The notes under the pieces were generated by a model, which saw only the letters and a program-made list of their open reading frames with translations, did not search any database and was not told the DNA's origin. 64,000 nucleotides of DNA from Chalara sp. BL73 (taxonomy: Eukaryota; Ascomycota; Leotiomycetes; Helotiales): the NCBI GenBank assembly GCA_918026815.1, contig CAKJVC010000088.1, positions 1,922,001 to 1,986,000 on the forward strand, in the 5' to 3' direction. The position numbers and the translations under genes are program-made. Shown in pieces: positions 1-12,101 of the stretch (position 1 is the stretch's first letter; each line of letters begins with the position of its first letter).

Positions 1-2261
1 TGACTGCGTGCTGGCTATTTCTGACTTCCTTGCAGTTATTTCCGTTATCTTCTCGTCGCTGCGTTGGTCTACTGTAGCGAGGGCTGTGTCCAACTCCCGG
101 CCTACATATTCGTTCTTGGCTGCTTTTTTGTCAAATGCCATTGCAACATCGAACAATAGAGCGTATTTTCCTTTCTCACTGATCCACTCGGGCTGGTAAT
201 GGAATATGTCGAAATGGTTTCCATCATGGTAACTGTCCGCTCCTGTCTCAAATAGTTTCTATTCAATAGATCTACGGAGATCTCCAGCTTCTGCACTTCC
301 AGTCGAGATTGCAATCAACTCGAAAGCAATGGATTTATCGATATTGTCGTTGCTTATAAGTCGGAGTAGTCCTGCAAACGCGCCATTCGGCTGCTGGAGA
401 ACGATAATAGGGCAGGCATTTTCGCCAGACGGACGACGCTTAAAGATTTGGTCCTCGAAGACTGAGATTTTTGAAGGGCCTAAAGTAATGAACTGGGAAT
501 GCTTTTTCTGCTTGAGCACTGTTTCCGGGAAGAGCGACGCCACAGTAGTGGAGCACGCCAGAAACGCTGGGGCAGCTAGAAGGGTTTGCTTTGACGGTTT
601 CTCTTTAAGCGGTATCGGATGCTTGAAATGGATGCTCTCGTCTTTCGTGTGAGTAAAAAAGGAGTAGTGACTCGTCCATCTTTCTGGGATCTTATCACTG
701 CTTGCATCAGGAGTAATATCGACGTACTGGTCCAATATACGGGGCTCAAGCACTGGTTCTGACCTCTGATCCCCAATCAAAAGGTGCCATTCCACTAGAC
801 TTCTGGTACGCCAGCTCTTGACTCGATATGAGCCAGATAGAAGGCTTCCCGGGTCGATGAAACCTTGCCAGCCAGACCAAGACCATGAAGGCAAGCTTGA
901 AAGAACGGCGTTATTGTCTACTCGATCCACACGACGATCTGCTGTTCCGAAGGGCTGCCACAGAAGCGCATGATCGAGAAACAGCCGCGGCAACCCATAA
1001 ATGAAACCTCCCGGGAACGATTTTTCTAGGGCGTTCAAAATACCTGAAATCCCCAGAATGGCATCCTGCGGATAGGTAAACCACCGGCCATTATAAGGGC
1101 AGATAAGGCCAACGTAGAAGCCGAAATCCGGCCACCACCTCGTAGAGAATCGCTTTCCCATATTTGCGTACAATGGGACACGAGCAGAATCCTGGCCAGA
1201 TATAAGACATGCCACGTCCTATATATAGCACTGGTAGTCCTAGAAGAACCCGTCTTTAATGAAAATAATAGCCCTTTTGCACAGGATCTGCTCTTGATAT
1301 GTCCACCCTCTGGTGGCCCATCTGGACCAAGAAAACGCGCTGTACCGTGCACTTATGATTTCAGTAATGCTTTCTCTGGAGAGCTTGGTAGGGTTGTCGA
1401 GAGAATCTTCATCATTCTTCGAGTAATGGTTCTGGCTGTAGTAATAAGAGCTGTGTCTCGCCTGGAACGACGGCCATTCAAATGCTACACCCTTCGCATA
1501 CGAATACATCTTCTCAGGAGCAGCGGCAATGATTGTTAAATAGGCTCCAGCATATATCTTGTCTATCTTCGCGACTTGACTCAGGGTTCCTCCAGCCCCA
1601 AGGTCGTTCTGTACGATACAAAGCTTATCGACCCACAAGCAGTGTAGCCAGTAGTACAAATTTTAGGAGACAATACGCACCGTATGGTTAGTCATCAAAA
1701 AATTCTGTACCATTACGGCTTTAAATACTGCAGTATGGCCGTAATACTGTAGTATTTGGCGTAGAAAATACGCTATACACCAAAAAATACCCCTGTAAGG
1801 ATTTATCTTGGCGGTTATGCAGTACAGCCTCTAGTGCATGGCCCGAGCGTTCCGTACTCCGTACACACTACTGGCTACACTGCCCACAAGTATCTTTCGC
1901 CCAGGGCATGACTGAGCTCCATTGCATGTTTGATAACCATGGGTGTGCGTTGCGCGATTTCCTCGTTCCTGAGAAACCCCGGACTTTGAAAGTCCGCCGT
2001 ACTCGCACTATCGAGAAGCAAGGTGCGCGGTGCAGGTACGGCAGAATCTGAAGAGCCTCGAGTCTCCGGCCAAACGTAGCTGAGAGCCAGATATCGATGC
2101 GCAGAAAGACCGGGGACTATGCATTGCTGATGCGTGTCGATAAGCCAAAAAGGTACGTCTTCTAGCGGTTGCTGCTGTATTGGTTTCGGTACGCATATAT
2201 CTCCGTGAAGTTTGTCGCAGGCTCCGATCCATTCGCGGACCTGATTGACATACGCGCACAT
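1..2261 (-). pseudogene. HET-domain (heterokaryon incompatibility) pseudogene, split by a MITE; runs off the left edge
   Basis: The reading frame runs right to left from an ATG at 2261. It shows HET landmarks: LALSYVWP, then ERYLW joined to VDKLCIVQND, a YAGAYLTIIAA stretch, and RGWTYQEQILCKRAIIF. HET proteins trigger cell death when genetically different hyphae fuse. The gene is broken. A 243-bp element sits inside the VDKLCI motif at 1640-1882. Further on, the same frame has TAG codons at 1240-1242, 1219-1221 and 259-261, with coding-like sequence between and after them (DYQCYI; then KLFETGADSYHDG) reaching position 1. No frameshift is needed to read through, so inactivation looks fairly recent. 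The C-terminus lies outside the window. The HET assignment is secure, and the pseudogene call rests on four separate lesions. Confidence 0.85.
1640..1882. mobile_element. hAT-like MITE, 243 bp, inserted in the HET gene
   Basis: The element has perfect 16-bp terminal inverted repeats: CAGTGTAGCCAGTAGT at 1640-1655 and its reverse complement at 1867-1882. It is flanked by an 8-bp direct repeat, CCCACAAG, at 1632-1639 and 1883-1890. Removing the element and one repeat restores an uninterrupted HET motif (ERYLW-VDKLCIVQND on the minus strand). That is direct evidence of insertion into a formerly intact gene. The 8-bp duplication and a terminus starting CAGTG are typical of the hAT superfamily. 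It has no coding capacity, so it is non-autonomous. Confidence 0.92.
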
Positions 2262-3149
2262 CGCGGAGTGATACTAGTTTCTAAAGACCGAATCCGCTCC
2301 AACTTGATCAGGATTCAATTAATATTCTGGCTTACAATGACTTTCCTTGTGGAAAATCTGGGGTGAAAGAAGAACTAAGTGAATACCGCTTTTGGGGCTG
2401 GGCAAACTGTCTTTTCCGCGAAAATAGACCGTCGGTAAAGCGACTCCGAAAGCCGTCGAGGCACCACAAGATTTGCGATATGGAGGTGCGAGCGGAACTA
2501 ATGAAGAGATTAAAGGCACATAAAGTATTGAGATGAATTCTGCCAATATATGGACGAGTTATGATTCGAATAAATCCAGCTTGAGGCTGGCGCCTCGCCC
2601 CTGCCGAAACACGAATATGGCTTACCCACACGTGATATTATGATCATGTTAGCATATCCACAAGCGTTAATCCATTTTTCGAGTGCAGAGGTATTAGACT
2701 CATCTAGCTGTATTAGTGCTAGTATACTCAACCTTTTGACAACTAAGTTTCTAATTTGTGAAGCCGATTTCGAATTTTACTGATAAGTGTAGTTGTATAA
2801 AGGGTTACAGTTGGGCCAGACTAGAAAAAAATCTTGGCACGGGCCAGAAATCGTAACTTTATGCCAAACATAAAATAAGCCATGCTAAAAAAACGCGTTT
2901 CGCTTTTTTTGGATTCGTTGAGCACTCCTTTAAACGTCGGTGGTGAGGTCTTTTACAAATTCTTGTATGTAATAGTGGAGCCTATAAAATACGCTGATAT
3001 CGCTGTAGATGGTCCTGTTGGCAATATCAAACTTTAAATTTCAATAGCCGTGAGCATGGAATATCCATTTCTAATCGCTAATCATGCCGTTGAAGCCCAG
3101 AAAGTATTTAGGTCAAATGCCACATATTATGTTGGTATACTTGGTTTTA
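2262..3149. other. Gene-free stretch
   Basis: Only short ORFs without recognisable domains. The end near the HET start should hold that gene's promoter. No repeat or RNA gene was recognised. Confidence 0.5.
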
Positions 3150-3530
3150 CCATCTACCAAGGATCTTTTAACCGCCTTCTTGCACTCGACTTTTGCTGCA
3201 AGAAATAGGAATTCGGGAACAGTAGAGACACGATGGGTAAAAATCTTGGAAAAGTGCTTATTCCTGCAGCAATATCTCCATCCAAGATGCGAAGCATAAG
3301 TGAATTCAAATGGGCCAGCACAGTCGATACAACTGCATCATGGCCTGTCAGAGCGGTCGGGCTATCGACAGTGGAAACCGGCCGAAAGCATGTGACTTCA
3401 ACAGGAAGATCTACCGGAGCCGAGGTCCGGGTCACGACAGACATATCGAACATCCCACCAAAGACGAGCGTACCAGGACAATATGACCAGGATAAGGAGT
3501 GCTTTGGAAAATCAGAAATTTAAGGTAAGC
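3150..3530 (-). pseudogene. NmrA-like NAD(P)-binding oxidoreductase relic
   Basis: A minus-strand frame contains VVTRTSAPVDLPVEV, then DSPTALTGHDAVVSTVLAHL, then DGDIAAGISTFPRFLP. This order matches the region after the first beta strand of NmrA-like/isoflavone-reductase-type proteins: a 'TRTSS...LPVGV' segment, a 'DYDSPTALT..L.GHDAVVST' segment, and 'DAAIAAGVKRFLPSEF'. The Rossmann glycine motif upstream is degraded, and the downstream two thirds of the protein is not present in any frame. I read it as an isolated decayed fragment. A truncated functional protein is unlikely. Confidence 0.45.
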
Positions 3531-4434
3531 AAAACTCATATGAGGCATCAGACAGTTCGCAATGGGCTAGTATAACTTACGTCAATCACGTCAACTTTCT
3601 AAAGCTTAGCCGTTCCACGAATAGTACCTGTTTGCGATCCGGGGGCTCATGAATTACTACTAAAGGAGGCTTCACTTACGTCGCTGACAATATTAACCCC
3701 TAGATAACTACCGCAGGCTTACAGTACGAGATGTTCAACACTTCATAGTGCTACATTAATGGCAAAGAAAGTGTGGGTATTTTGGGATGTCCACAATCTA
3801 TCACGGCATATTTCATGCAAGCGGATACTCCAGGGCATGCACCCGTCGCCAAGCCTAGTTCTAACCAATGTCCCCTGGCCGTACTCTGTACTACTCTCAC
3901 TAACCCTCCTCCTTCTATCCTGAGTATTGGAGATGATATAAGTGGCTACTTAAGCCGTATGCCGCCAACCTTAGAACTTCTCGGGCAATCGAAGGCTCCG
4001 TAACTCACCAGCCAGGCGGGGAGACCCAAACCGGTTAGTGGAGCCCCCACTCTGAGGTGACATCACAGGCACCATTTCTTTCCACTGAAATACAGTTAGC
4101 GGAGATCGCATGTATATAACCTAATAGCCTAAGTTATGTCGTGCGGTGTATAGAGTGGGCATCCATGCTCTTGTTCGTTTCCTAGCTAAATTCTCCACAA
4201 AGCGCAAACCTGGGGATGCCGCAGCCGAGACTCAGACAGCCTTCACTTAGCTTTTGAACGGCCATCTCTGATTTTCGATTATGCTCCCGGGGGACAAGAT
4301 GCCGGTGAGTAATAGCCATGGCCTTGTGCCAGTATAAAAGCAAAGCTAAAATCCTTGAATCCATGTGTGGCCATTGTCGCGCGTTAAATGAGGTATCAAA
4401 CTCGTCGAGTCTTCAAAGTTGATTACTTCCTAAA
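3531..4434. other. GH95 upstream region
   Basis: No supported gene. It contains a cluster of CreA-type motifs (listed separately) and presumably the promoter of the fucosidase gene that starts at 4435. Confidence 0.5.
4016..4050 (+). promoter_or_regulatory. Cluster of CreA/Mig1-type sites upstream of the GH95 gene
   Basis: Three matches to the SYGGRG consensus of the carbon-catabolite repressor CreA lie within 35 bp: GCGGGG at 4016, GTGGAG at 4038 and, on the other strand, CCCCAC at 4045. They sit about 385-420 bp upstream of the fucosidase ATG. The consensus is short and common, so only the clustering makes this worth noting. Confidence 0.3.
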
Positions 4435-6988
4435 ATGCGCCTTGTCTTTCTGCATTTGCTTGGGTTTGCTAGCTTCACGACTTGCTCCCAAGCCCAAAAT
4501 GGCTATTTTGCTACTCGCCACCTCTGGTATCAAATTCCAGGAACGAACTTCAACCAAGCTCTGGCTTTTGGGAATGGCCGACTTGGTGGTGTGATTCAAG
4601 GATCCGACACTGAGAGAATTATATTGAATGAGCACTCAGTATGGAGTGGCACATTCCAGGACCGAATTAACAACGCGTCGCTCGCTGGGTTTCGCGAGGT
4701 TCGTGAGCTACTTATCGCTGGTAATGTTACGGATGCTGGGATAGTGACCCTACGCGACATGTCAGCCAATCCAGTCACCAATCGTGCTTACAGCGTGACT
4801 AACGATCTATACCTTGACTTTGGTCATTCGGCTGGTAACTGGTCGAATTACCAGCGTTGGCTAGACACTCTTCAAGGCAACACTGGCGTTAGCTATGAGT
4901 ATAATGACGTGACATACACGTACGTTCTTTGATCGTCGCCGCATGGCTCTAGTCTAACCAACGTTCAAATTTAGTCGTGAGATCATTGCAAACGCCCCCG
5001 TTGGAGTAGTTGCTATACGCCTCACGGCTAGCAAAGAGGGCAGCTTGAGCGTTGAGGTCAGCATGTTTCGCGAACGTGGAATCATTGCACACGAAGCAGA
5101 TGTGGAGAGCCGAACTATTATCCAGGATATTGGGGGGTCCGCGGCTGGATCGATTGCATTTATGTCAGGCTTACGCCTGGTTGCGAATAAAGGTGCGGTG
5201 AGCCACTCATTGATGGTGGTGGTGAATGCGCATTAACGAAGCCACTCAGGAAGCTCCATCACTTCGAATGGGACATCCCTGAAAGTGAGCAACGCGTCTA
5301 CCGTAGATCTGTTCTACGACACTGAGACCGAGTTCACCTGGAGCTCTGCGGAGAAATATAGAGCAGCAGTACTGACCAAATTGCAAAATGCCGAGATAGC
5401 CGGCTTCGATGCGCTAAAGTCTCAAGCTATTCGCGATCATAGTTCCTTAATGGGTCGTGTATCATTGGACCTAGGCACGACAGGTAATACTTCGTCGTTA
5501 CCCACAAACACAAGGCTTAGCAACTTCAAGGCCAATCCGGACGCAGACAACAACTTGGTTGCTTTATTGTTCCAGTTTGGGCGGCATCTACTAATATCGT
5601 CGGCTCGTAGTACTGGAAATGGTTTTGGTGTTCCTCCTAACTTGCAAGGTCTGTGGAATGACAGATACAGTCCCCCATGGTAAGCTGAGACATGGGTATG
5701 AGATGGATACTATTTCACTAAATCATCACATAGGGGAGGCAAATACACCGTGAACATCAACCTTGAGATGAACTACTGGCCTGCTGAAATCACCAATCTC
5801 GTTGAAACACTTGACCCGCTCTGGGACCTGATGCATCGTAGCCGCGATCGCGGTAAAGATGTTGCGAGGCGTATGTATGGATGTCCTGGATATGTTTCTC
5901 ACCACAACCTAGACCTCTGGGGAGACTCAGCACCTCACGACAACGGTACACAATGGACAATGTGGCCCATGAGTAATCTCTGGCTTTCCACTCATATGAT
6001 GGAACACTACAGATTTAGTGGCGATAAGGATTTCTTGCGTCACCAAGCCTGGGACTTGTTTTATGACGCAGCGACTTTTCTTGACTGTTATCTCTTTGAG
6101 TTCGAAGGGTTTACCTCGTCTGGGCCTTCATGCTCTCCGGAGAACGCATATCTAATTCCTCAAGGCTCCAGAATATACAATTCACAGGAAGCCGTCGACA
6201 TCTCCCCGACTATGGACACATCCTTGCTGTACGAGTTTTACAACAACCTTCTCGAAATAGCCTCAATCCTTAATGTCTCTGTTGACAAAGACTCCATTTT
6301 ATCCAAAGCTGCTAAATGGCGTGACCAACTACGGCCGCACCGGATTGGCAGCTTCGGCCAAATTCAAGAATGGAGACATGATTACACTGAAGTTGAGCCA
6401 GCACATCGCCACTTGTCGCACCTCTGGGATCTGTTCCCTGGCACTCGATTAACACCGTTGATAAATCAAACGCTAGCAAATGCTGCCCGAATCTCGCTCG
6501 AACGTCGTCTTGCCGCAGGCGGGGCGGGAACGGGATGGTCTCGTGTATGGACTGCAGCCTGTTTCGCACGATTGTTGGACGGGGATGCTACGTTAGATCA
6601 CATCAGAATTTTGCTGCAGAAGCATGCGATGATGAATCTCTTCAACGATATCGAAAATTGGTCAGTATTTCAGATCGATAGTAATTTGGGCATGGTAGCT
6701 GCCGTTGCCGAGATGCTCCTTCAAAGCCACGCCGGTGTTATACATTTATTGCCTGCTCTGCCAAGCGGATTTGCCTCTGGGTCTGTATCGGGACTAGTTG
6801 CACGCGGTGGCTTCATTGTATCCATAGTTTGGGCGAATGGCAAGCTGGTTGAGGCTGAAATCTTGTCGCGCCTTGGGTCCACACTTGACATTAGGCTAGC
6901 AGAAGGTACAGGGTTCAAAGTAAATGGAAGGCTTACTGGGCAGACTAACACCATTCCCGGTGGGGCTTATACTATTACACCAGCTTGA
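4435..6988 (+). CDS. Secreted GH95 alpha-L-fucosidase
   Basis: Glycoside hydrolase family 95 enzymes remove alpha-1,2-linked L-fucose, for example from xyloglucan side chains. Four exons give 795 residues: 4435-4919, 4975-5192, 5250-5679 and 5734-6988. The start follows an N-terminal signal peptide (MRLVFLHLLGFASFTTCSQA). The N-terminal beta domain shows LWYQIPGTNFNQALAFGNGRLG. The catalytic barrel keeps NINLEMNYWP (the paired Asn), SPTMDTSLLYEF (general-acid Glu) and VFQIDSNLG (the Asp). Intron 2 uses a weak GTGCGG donor. Without it there is a TAA in frame at about 5234, whereas with it the frame joins cleanly (VANKG|SSITSNG). Length and motifs fit a complete enzyme. The product is extracellular and probably acts on plant cell-wall polymer. 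If the GTGCGG donor is not used, the gene would be prematurely stopped. Confidence 0.88.
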
Positions 6989-8296
6989 CTTATGAACTAT
7001 CAGATCGAAATCATTGTGAGAACATGGCGAGGGTTATATTAAAAAGCATGAGACACTATAGTTCATTTGATACATAAAGGAGAGTTGAGAGTGTAGTGCA
7101 ATTCAAGTTTACTAATATTTATAACATAAGCAGGATAAGGAGTGCGTATGGATGTAATGGTTTCTCCCTAACACACATACATATGAAACACTTAAAGAAG
7201 TGCAGATGCTAATAGAAGACAAACACAGCGAGTTGAGTGCTTGATTACTTCTCGCTTTTAATTATTTGCATTATGTGATCACATTGCTCGAGTTTACAAG
7301 ACAAATCCATATCGTTGTTACCGACCGCGCTTGTGGTGGCGCATAGAGAGCGGTGACAGTAGCCAACACAGATGACTTATGCAAATCGCCGTTCATGTTT
7401 ATAAGAGTCAAAACTATAGATAGAGGGCAAATCAAATACGATTAAGTATGCAAAGTTTGCGAGTTGCTTCATTTTACGCATCTATACAACCTCAGAGCGG
7501 TCAACCCTATTACATCTTAACGATTCAGACCAAGTTCGTGACTCGTTCTGTGTGCTAAAAAGTATGTTAAGCCACTTGCGTATCCTGCATTGCTAACAAA
7601 ATTTTAACGCCAGCTAGCAGACTCAAATAAGCAAAGAGTATTACAGAAGCTCACCAGAGCTTTAAGAACGATTTCGCTTGGTAATGAGTATCTCGGAACG
7701 CTCTGGGTGCTAACGCAACTTTATATCAACGTGTTATACTTTTGATCTATTGGCATAAAATGCTTGTGTGACTAATAAGTCCTCATGCAGAACTTAATCA
7801 TGGATAGGCATTTATTAAACTACAACTCAAGTTGTTCTGCTTTATATCGCTTCCAAATAGGGGGACATACAAATCATAGTGAGTCTGTCCCACTTCTCTC
7901 AATTAAGGAGACTTTATATGAGATGATTCCTTTCCTTACGAAAACCGAGAATTTACTTGATTCATATTAAAGTCATATCTGATAGTGGTGAGTAGGAGCC
8001 AACAATTTACGCATTCATAAAATTCTCTCTGCCAAAAAAATGTCTAATTATGATGATCGGCTTTTCGCCTTGTGAATCAGAGAGTGTTTGGTGATAGGAA
8101 TAAAACTCCTTCGCACCTCCCTTGATATTTGCTGGATACCACAATATCTTCGAATATTCCAAAGAGGCTTAAGACAGTAGCAAGGCGAACGCACTTGTCC
8201 TTTTTAAATATTTTCACATATTCAACTAGCAGCCATTCTATATCTTGATACTAGTAAGAACATTTGGCTTTACCGGCTCCAAAAGAACTCTCAACT
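6989..8296. other. Gene-free, AT-rich stretch
   Basis: No coding region, RNA gene or clear repeat recognised. It contains the fucosidase 3' end and the presumed promoter of the GNAT gene. Confidence 0.5.
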
Positions 8297-9002
8297 ATGA
8301 CTTTCGAAACTTTTCTTGTTGCTGAAGAGCATGTTGATGGCTATGCTGCTTTAATATCAGAAAAAACGCTTTCCCAAGGATTTGGCGTTAGCATGGCGGA
8401 TATGGACCTGATCTCAGACGAAATTCGACAAGATATGGCCAATCCTCAGTTGACGGACTTTCTTGCCAAAGACAGTGAAACAGGGTATGCTTCCTAAAAC
8501 TGCAAGTCTCAAAGAGCTGCAACGCTCTATGTCTCATGCCCTAGATGAAAAGACATAGGAGTTGGCGACAAAGTGAAGCTAGCTAATAACACTGAAATTT
8601 TACAGAAAGATCGTGGGATTCGTCCTTTGGAAATACCCCGCGAATAATTTATTTAAATCGGCTATCCTTGGGAACGAATCCGACCAGGCTACTCGCGACC
8701 AAGATTCTATACGTAAGTCCCCGTACCTTTGGCTATTATTTCTGGGTAGAACAGAAAGGCTAAGTAGAATATCAACCCTAGTCATCAGAGAGCTATTTGT
8801 TCATGAGCAACACCGACGGCGCGGCATTGGCAATGAGCTCATGCAACATGCAATCAAATTAGCGGAGGAACGTAGTGCAAGGATAATTCTCGTACCGACT
8901 TCTAAGGAAGGGGAAGCGCTCTACGTCAAGCTCGGATTTAAAGAAGCTCGTAGTGATTCCAACAAAGTGACCTACATGGTCAGATATCCAGAGAAAAAGT
9001 AG
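8297..9002 (+). CDS. GNAT-family N-acetyltransferase
   Basis: Two exons (8297-8484 and 8606-9002) encode 194 residues; the join is ETG|KIVGFVLWKYP. The C-terminal half has the acetyl-CoA-binding signature of GNAT enzymes: STLVIRELFVHEQHRRRGIG (Q/R-x-x-G-x-G), followed by the helix NELMQHAIKLAEE, then ALYVKLGFKEA near the end. It probably transfers an acetyl group from acetyl-CoA to a small amine or a protein. The substrate cannot be told from sequence. The 121-nt intron is longer than most here but has a clear GTATGC donor and TTTTACAG acceptor. It stands alone, with no co-oriented neighbour. Confidence 0.82.
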
Positions 9003-10129
9003 AGAAGAAAGGCGGGAAGCCCACGGTTATCTTGGACTACAATACCTGGCGAGAGTAATAGACATATCGATGGTTTAGACTGAAAATCTACTGTATGAAT
9101 AACCAAACTCTGAGGAGAATAAGTGGAAGTGATCCGTTATATTCACCAATTGTAGCCTGTTGTTTGATCACACCTAATTAGCATCCTATTCATGTGAAAG
9201 CTGTATGAAATGAATTATTATTGGTAATAAAATATTAGGCAATTTACTTAGTGACACAGTACATTACTTACAGCCATGCTATATAAACTATATAGCATTT
9301 TGGTACCACTAGCACTTACAACTATCTCCTATATATTCCTAACCTAACGTAACGTAGCCTAACCTAATATACTGTAACGTTCTTGGTTACTTTTGGCTTT
9401 GTAGAGCGCTTGGGGCAGGTTGGTTGGTACAGTAATTGTTGGCACCTGACCAGCATGTGATCGTCTCGGTAGCTATCCTACTTAGGACTAATGGTATGTG
9501 ACTCAGCTCTATTTCCAAGAGTGATTCTTTCAATCTTTACCTTTACATAAAGCGGAGTGCCTATTGAGTTTATTTTAAGTTTATTCTGCCTAACAAAGGA
9601 AACTTATGTCAGGTGCAGGGACACCACATGGCAAGGGTAGTAAGGAGGATCTGTAGAAGCTCTGGGTTTCGGCAAGTAAAAGGTAGTCAGGGGTACGGAG
9701 GGTATAAGTAGGAGGTTCGGGGCATAGTAGAAAGGGGCAAGAGATTAGTTTTGTATCAATTGGAGTTGATTCGTGCTTCACTACTCTATCCACCTTAGAC
9801 TTGACTTCTAACTTTATACTCGACTTTTTGGCCCAAAAAAACAAAAACAAAAAAACAGCTGAGTCGAGACTCAATTTTATAGCACTAAATATCTATTTGG
9901 AGTTATTAAAATGTACTATAGAAAACCGTGGCGTAGAAGTTAAAATATGCCATAATATCAATATAAATGAGTTTTTTCTTCTCTATCTCCATTAAAAACT
10001 CTGAGTCCCTTAGATCGTAGGTTAGATTAGATCACCAACTATCTGAGAGCTTCGGGTAGCTCTTGATTTTGTTCGCAGAACCCGAATGGAGCTGACGATC
10101 TTGGAAAACTGTAAAAAGGTAAGTTCAAA
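9003..10129. other. Gene-poor stretch with probable transposon debris
   Basis: No intact gene. Around 9605 a plus-strand fragment reads MSGAGTPHGKGSKED before a stop, and around 9770 it reads DSCFTTLSTLDLTSNFILD. These look like retrotransposon gag debris, but I cannot assign a family. Confidence 0.3.
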
Positions 10130-10830
10130 CTGTCCTCAGAATTCCAGACGTTGATCATACTTCTGCTAACAACGTTCCTATGGGCTATCTTTGGAAGCAG
10201 ATCCATTGTTTTAGCAAGTTGAGATCCTTCGGCCAAAAATCGATTAGGTGCCACAGGAATAAGAATTGACGCGGAGTCTCTAGATGAAGATCAGGGAGCA
10301 GCTCTATTCTGTACGCTTTCGAATCAAGGAACAGATGAGGCAGTATCCAAAGAGATATTGTGGGAGTTAGGAGGACTGCCCCTCGCGTGGGTTCAGATAA
10401 CTGGAATCATGAGATATCTGCAACTCATCTCATCCGAATTTTTCACCCGCTATAGAGATTGGTCTGAAAGAGCTGACTTGTGCGCACCAATCTGCGACAT
10501 GGAACAATTGTGTCCGTATTTGCAATCGACCTTTTGGATTGCGCAACCCAAGTGCTACTCGAGCTCTGCACTATCATAAGTCCGAACTGCGTTCAAAAGT
10601 AGCTTTTTATAGATTTAAAGACTTCCCAAACACCAATTTCTTGTACGCGAGCGCTCAAACAGAGCTCTTGAGGTGCTCGCTGATCCAACGAAAGGAGAAG
10701 AGAAAAGAATTTTCTCTAACTGACTTGTGCAGGACGCCCTGAAACTAACGCCAACTCTAGAAAGCCGAAATTTTCTTCGGAGAGCTACTGACCTTCTCGC
10801 TAGAGCATAGGGAACAACAGAGATTTACCG
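10130..10830 (+). pseudogene. NB-ARC (NLR-type) ATPase relic
   Basis: Across three plus-strand frames the order of an NB-ARC domain can be followed: GSRSIVLAS (sensor strand, 'GSILLTSR' in intact proteins), DEDQGAALFCTLSNQ, then KEILWELGGLPLAWVQITG (the GLPLA motif). Next come LLELCTIISPN and FLYASAQTELLRCSLIQRKE with a KKEFSL-like strand. Fungal NB-ARC-TPR proteins have these blocks in this order and act as intracellular receptors. Frameshifts and stops separate the blocks, and neither the P-loop nor the repeat domain is visible. It is a decayed fragment of an NLR-like gene. Confidence 0.5.
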
Positions 10831-12101
10831 ACTGCATATCAAGCAAAATAGAAGAATAGGAAACAACTCTATCCGCACGATTGAATGTGAAAGCTCATTT
10901 TGAGACATGTAGGTGCGATATTGGTTGGCCCGATGTTGAACTTACAGCATTGCTAAACGAAGCGGGGTGGTGTATCCATTCAGATTATGCAGCTCAAACA
11001 AGACATACTAGTAACTGATCCGCTACACTGAAGCACGAGAGAGGCAACCAACCAATCTGTAGGAGCTTCTGTGAAGCTGCATCGCCATCATAGGGCATCG
11101 TGAACTCCAAGATATTCACCACATACCGGGGTCTAGAGTGTCTGTACAAGGAGGCTACCTAAATGTCATAGGGCAGTGAAAAGACTCAAAGTAGGGGTTC
11201 CTTGAGCGTCGACGCTTTAAAAAGTAACTTTTTATAGTAAAAATATTTAAAATTTTAAAACATTATAAGATTGTTATAAGGAGTATTATATAATCCGGTT
11301 AGGAAGCCACGGGAACCAGAGTTGACAATCACATAATGGAGTCTAAGAGGGTCGAAGGAATCTGGATAGACTCCTAGGACTCCAGGAAACTCCAAACGCA
11401 TCACGTAGTATATAAGCAGAATAAGTTTCTTAGTTAAGAGCCTCGTACTCAGCTTCATTACTTATCTGAATATAAATTTTTTGGCTAGCTTCGTAAAGAA
11501 ACTTTGTTACATCTATTTCAACATGCCCCAAGCCCTCTACAGAGCTGGAGGCAAGCCAGAACGTTACAGTAAGCTCTGTTTTACAGAAGTTGTATTTTAC
11601 GAGCATTTTTATTATACTTTAATATTGACCTTGCTCAGCCTATTGACTATTCTCTAGCTTTTTTATTTTACTGTGCAGTAACTACAAAATCGATTTGTTT
11701 TCGTGTCTTTTTTACTTCTGATTCTATTAAAACCTTTGATTCCATTAAACCATAGGTTAGGGAATATATAGTAGGCTGAAAATAGACTGTCCAAAGACGT
11801 CAATCAGCACTTCGCCTTATATAGAGGTTTTATATATATACAAAAGTTGGAGGGAATATAGAGTAAAGGCTAAGGCAAAACAGAACGTTATAGTTAGATT
11901 GAAAGGTCAAAAACCAAGCCCGACCCAACCCATTCCGGAGTCTAATCTCGAATATGTATAACTCGTTGCTTTCAAATAGCTTCCCTAGAAGCAAATCTCC
12001 ATCAAAGAGACAATGCTGAGAGGGAAAGACAGGCCTAACAAATGATCGATAAGCGATTCGCTCCACTGTATGTGCGTTTTGAATTCTTATACTCACCCAA
12101 C
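10831..12101. other. Gene-free, AT-rich stretch
   Basis: Nothing with coding character. GGAATATATAGTAGG near 11762 recurs near 29704, which suggests a shared, decayed repeat. Confidence 0.4.

Noticed and set aside
5193..5249. TAA within the GH95 reading frame, read as a nonsense lesion
   Set aside because: A 57-nt intron with an acceptable donor and a good acceptor removes it and restores the expected family sequence.
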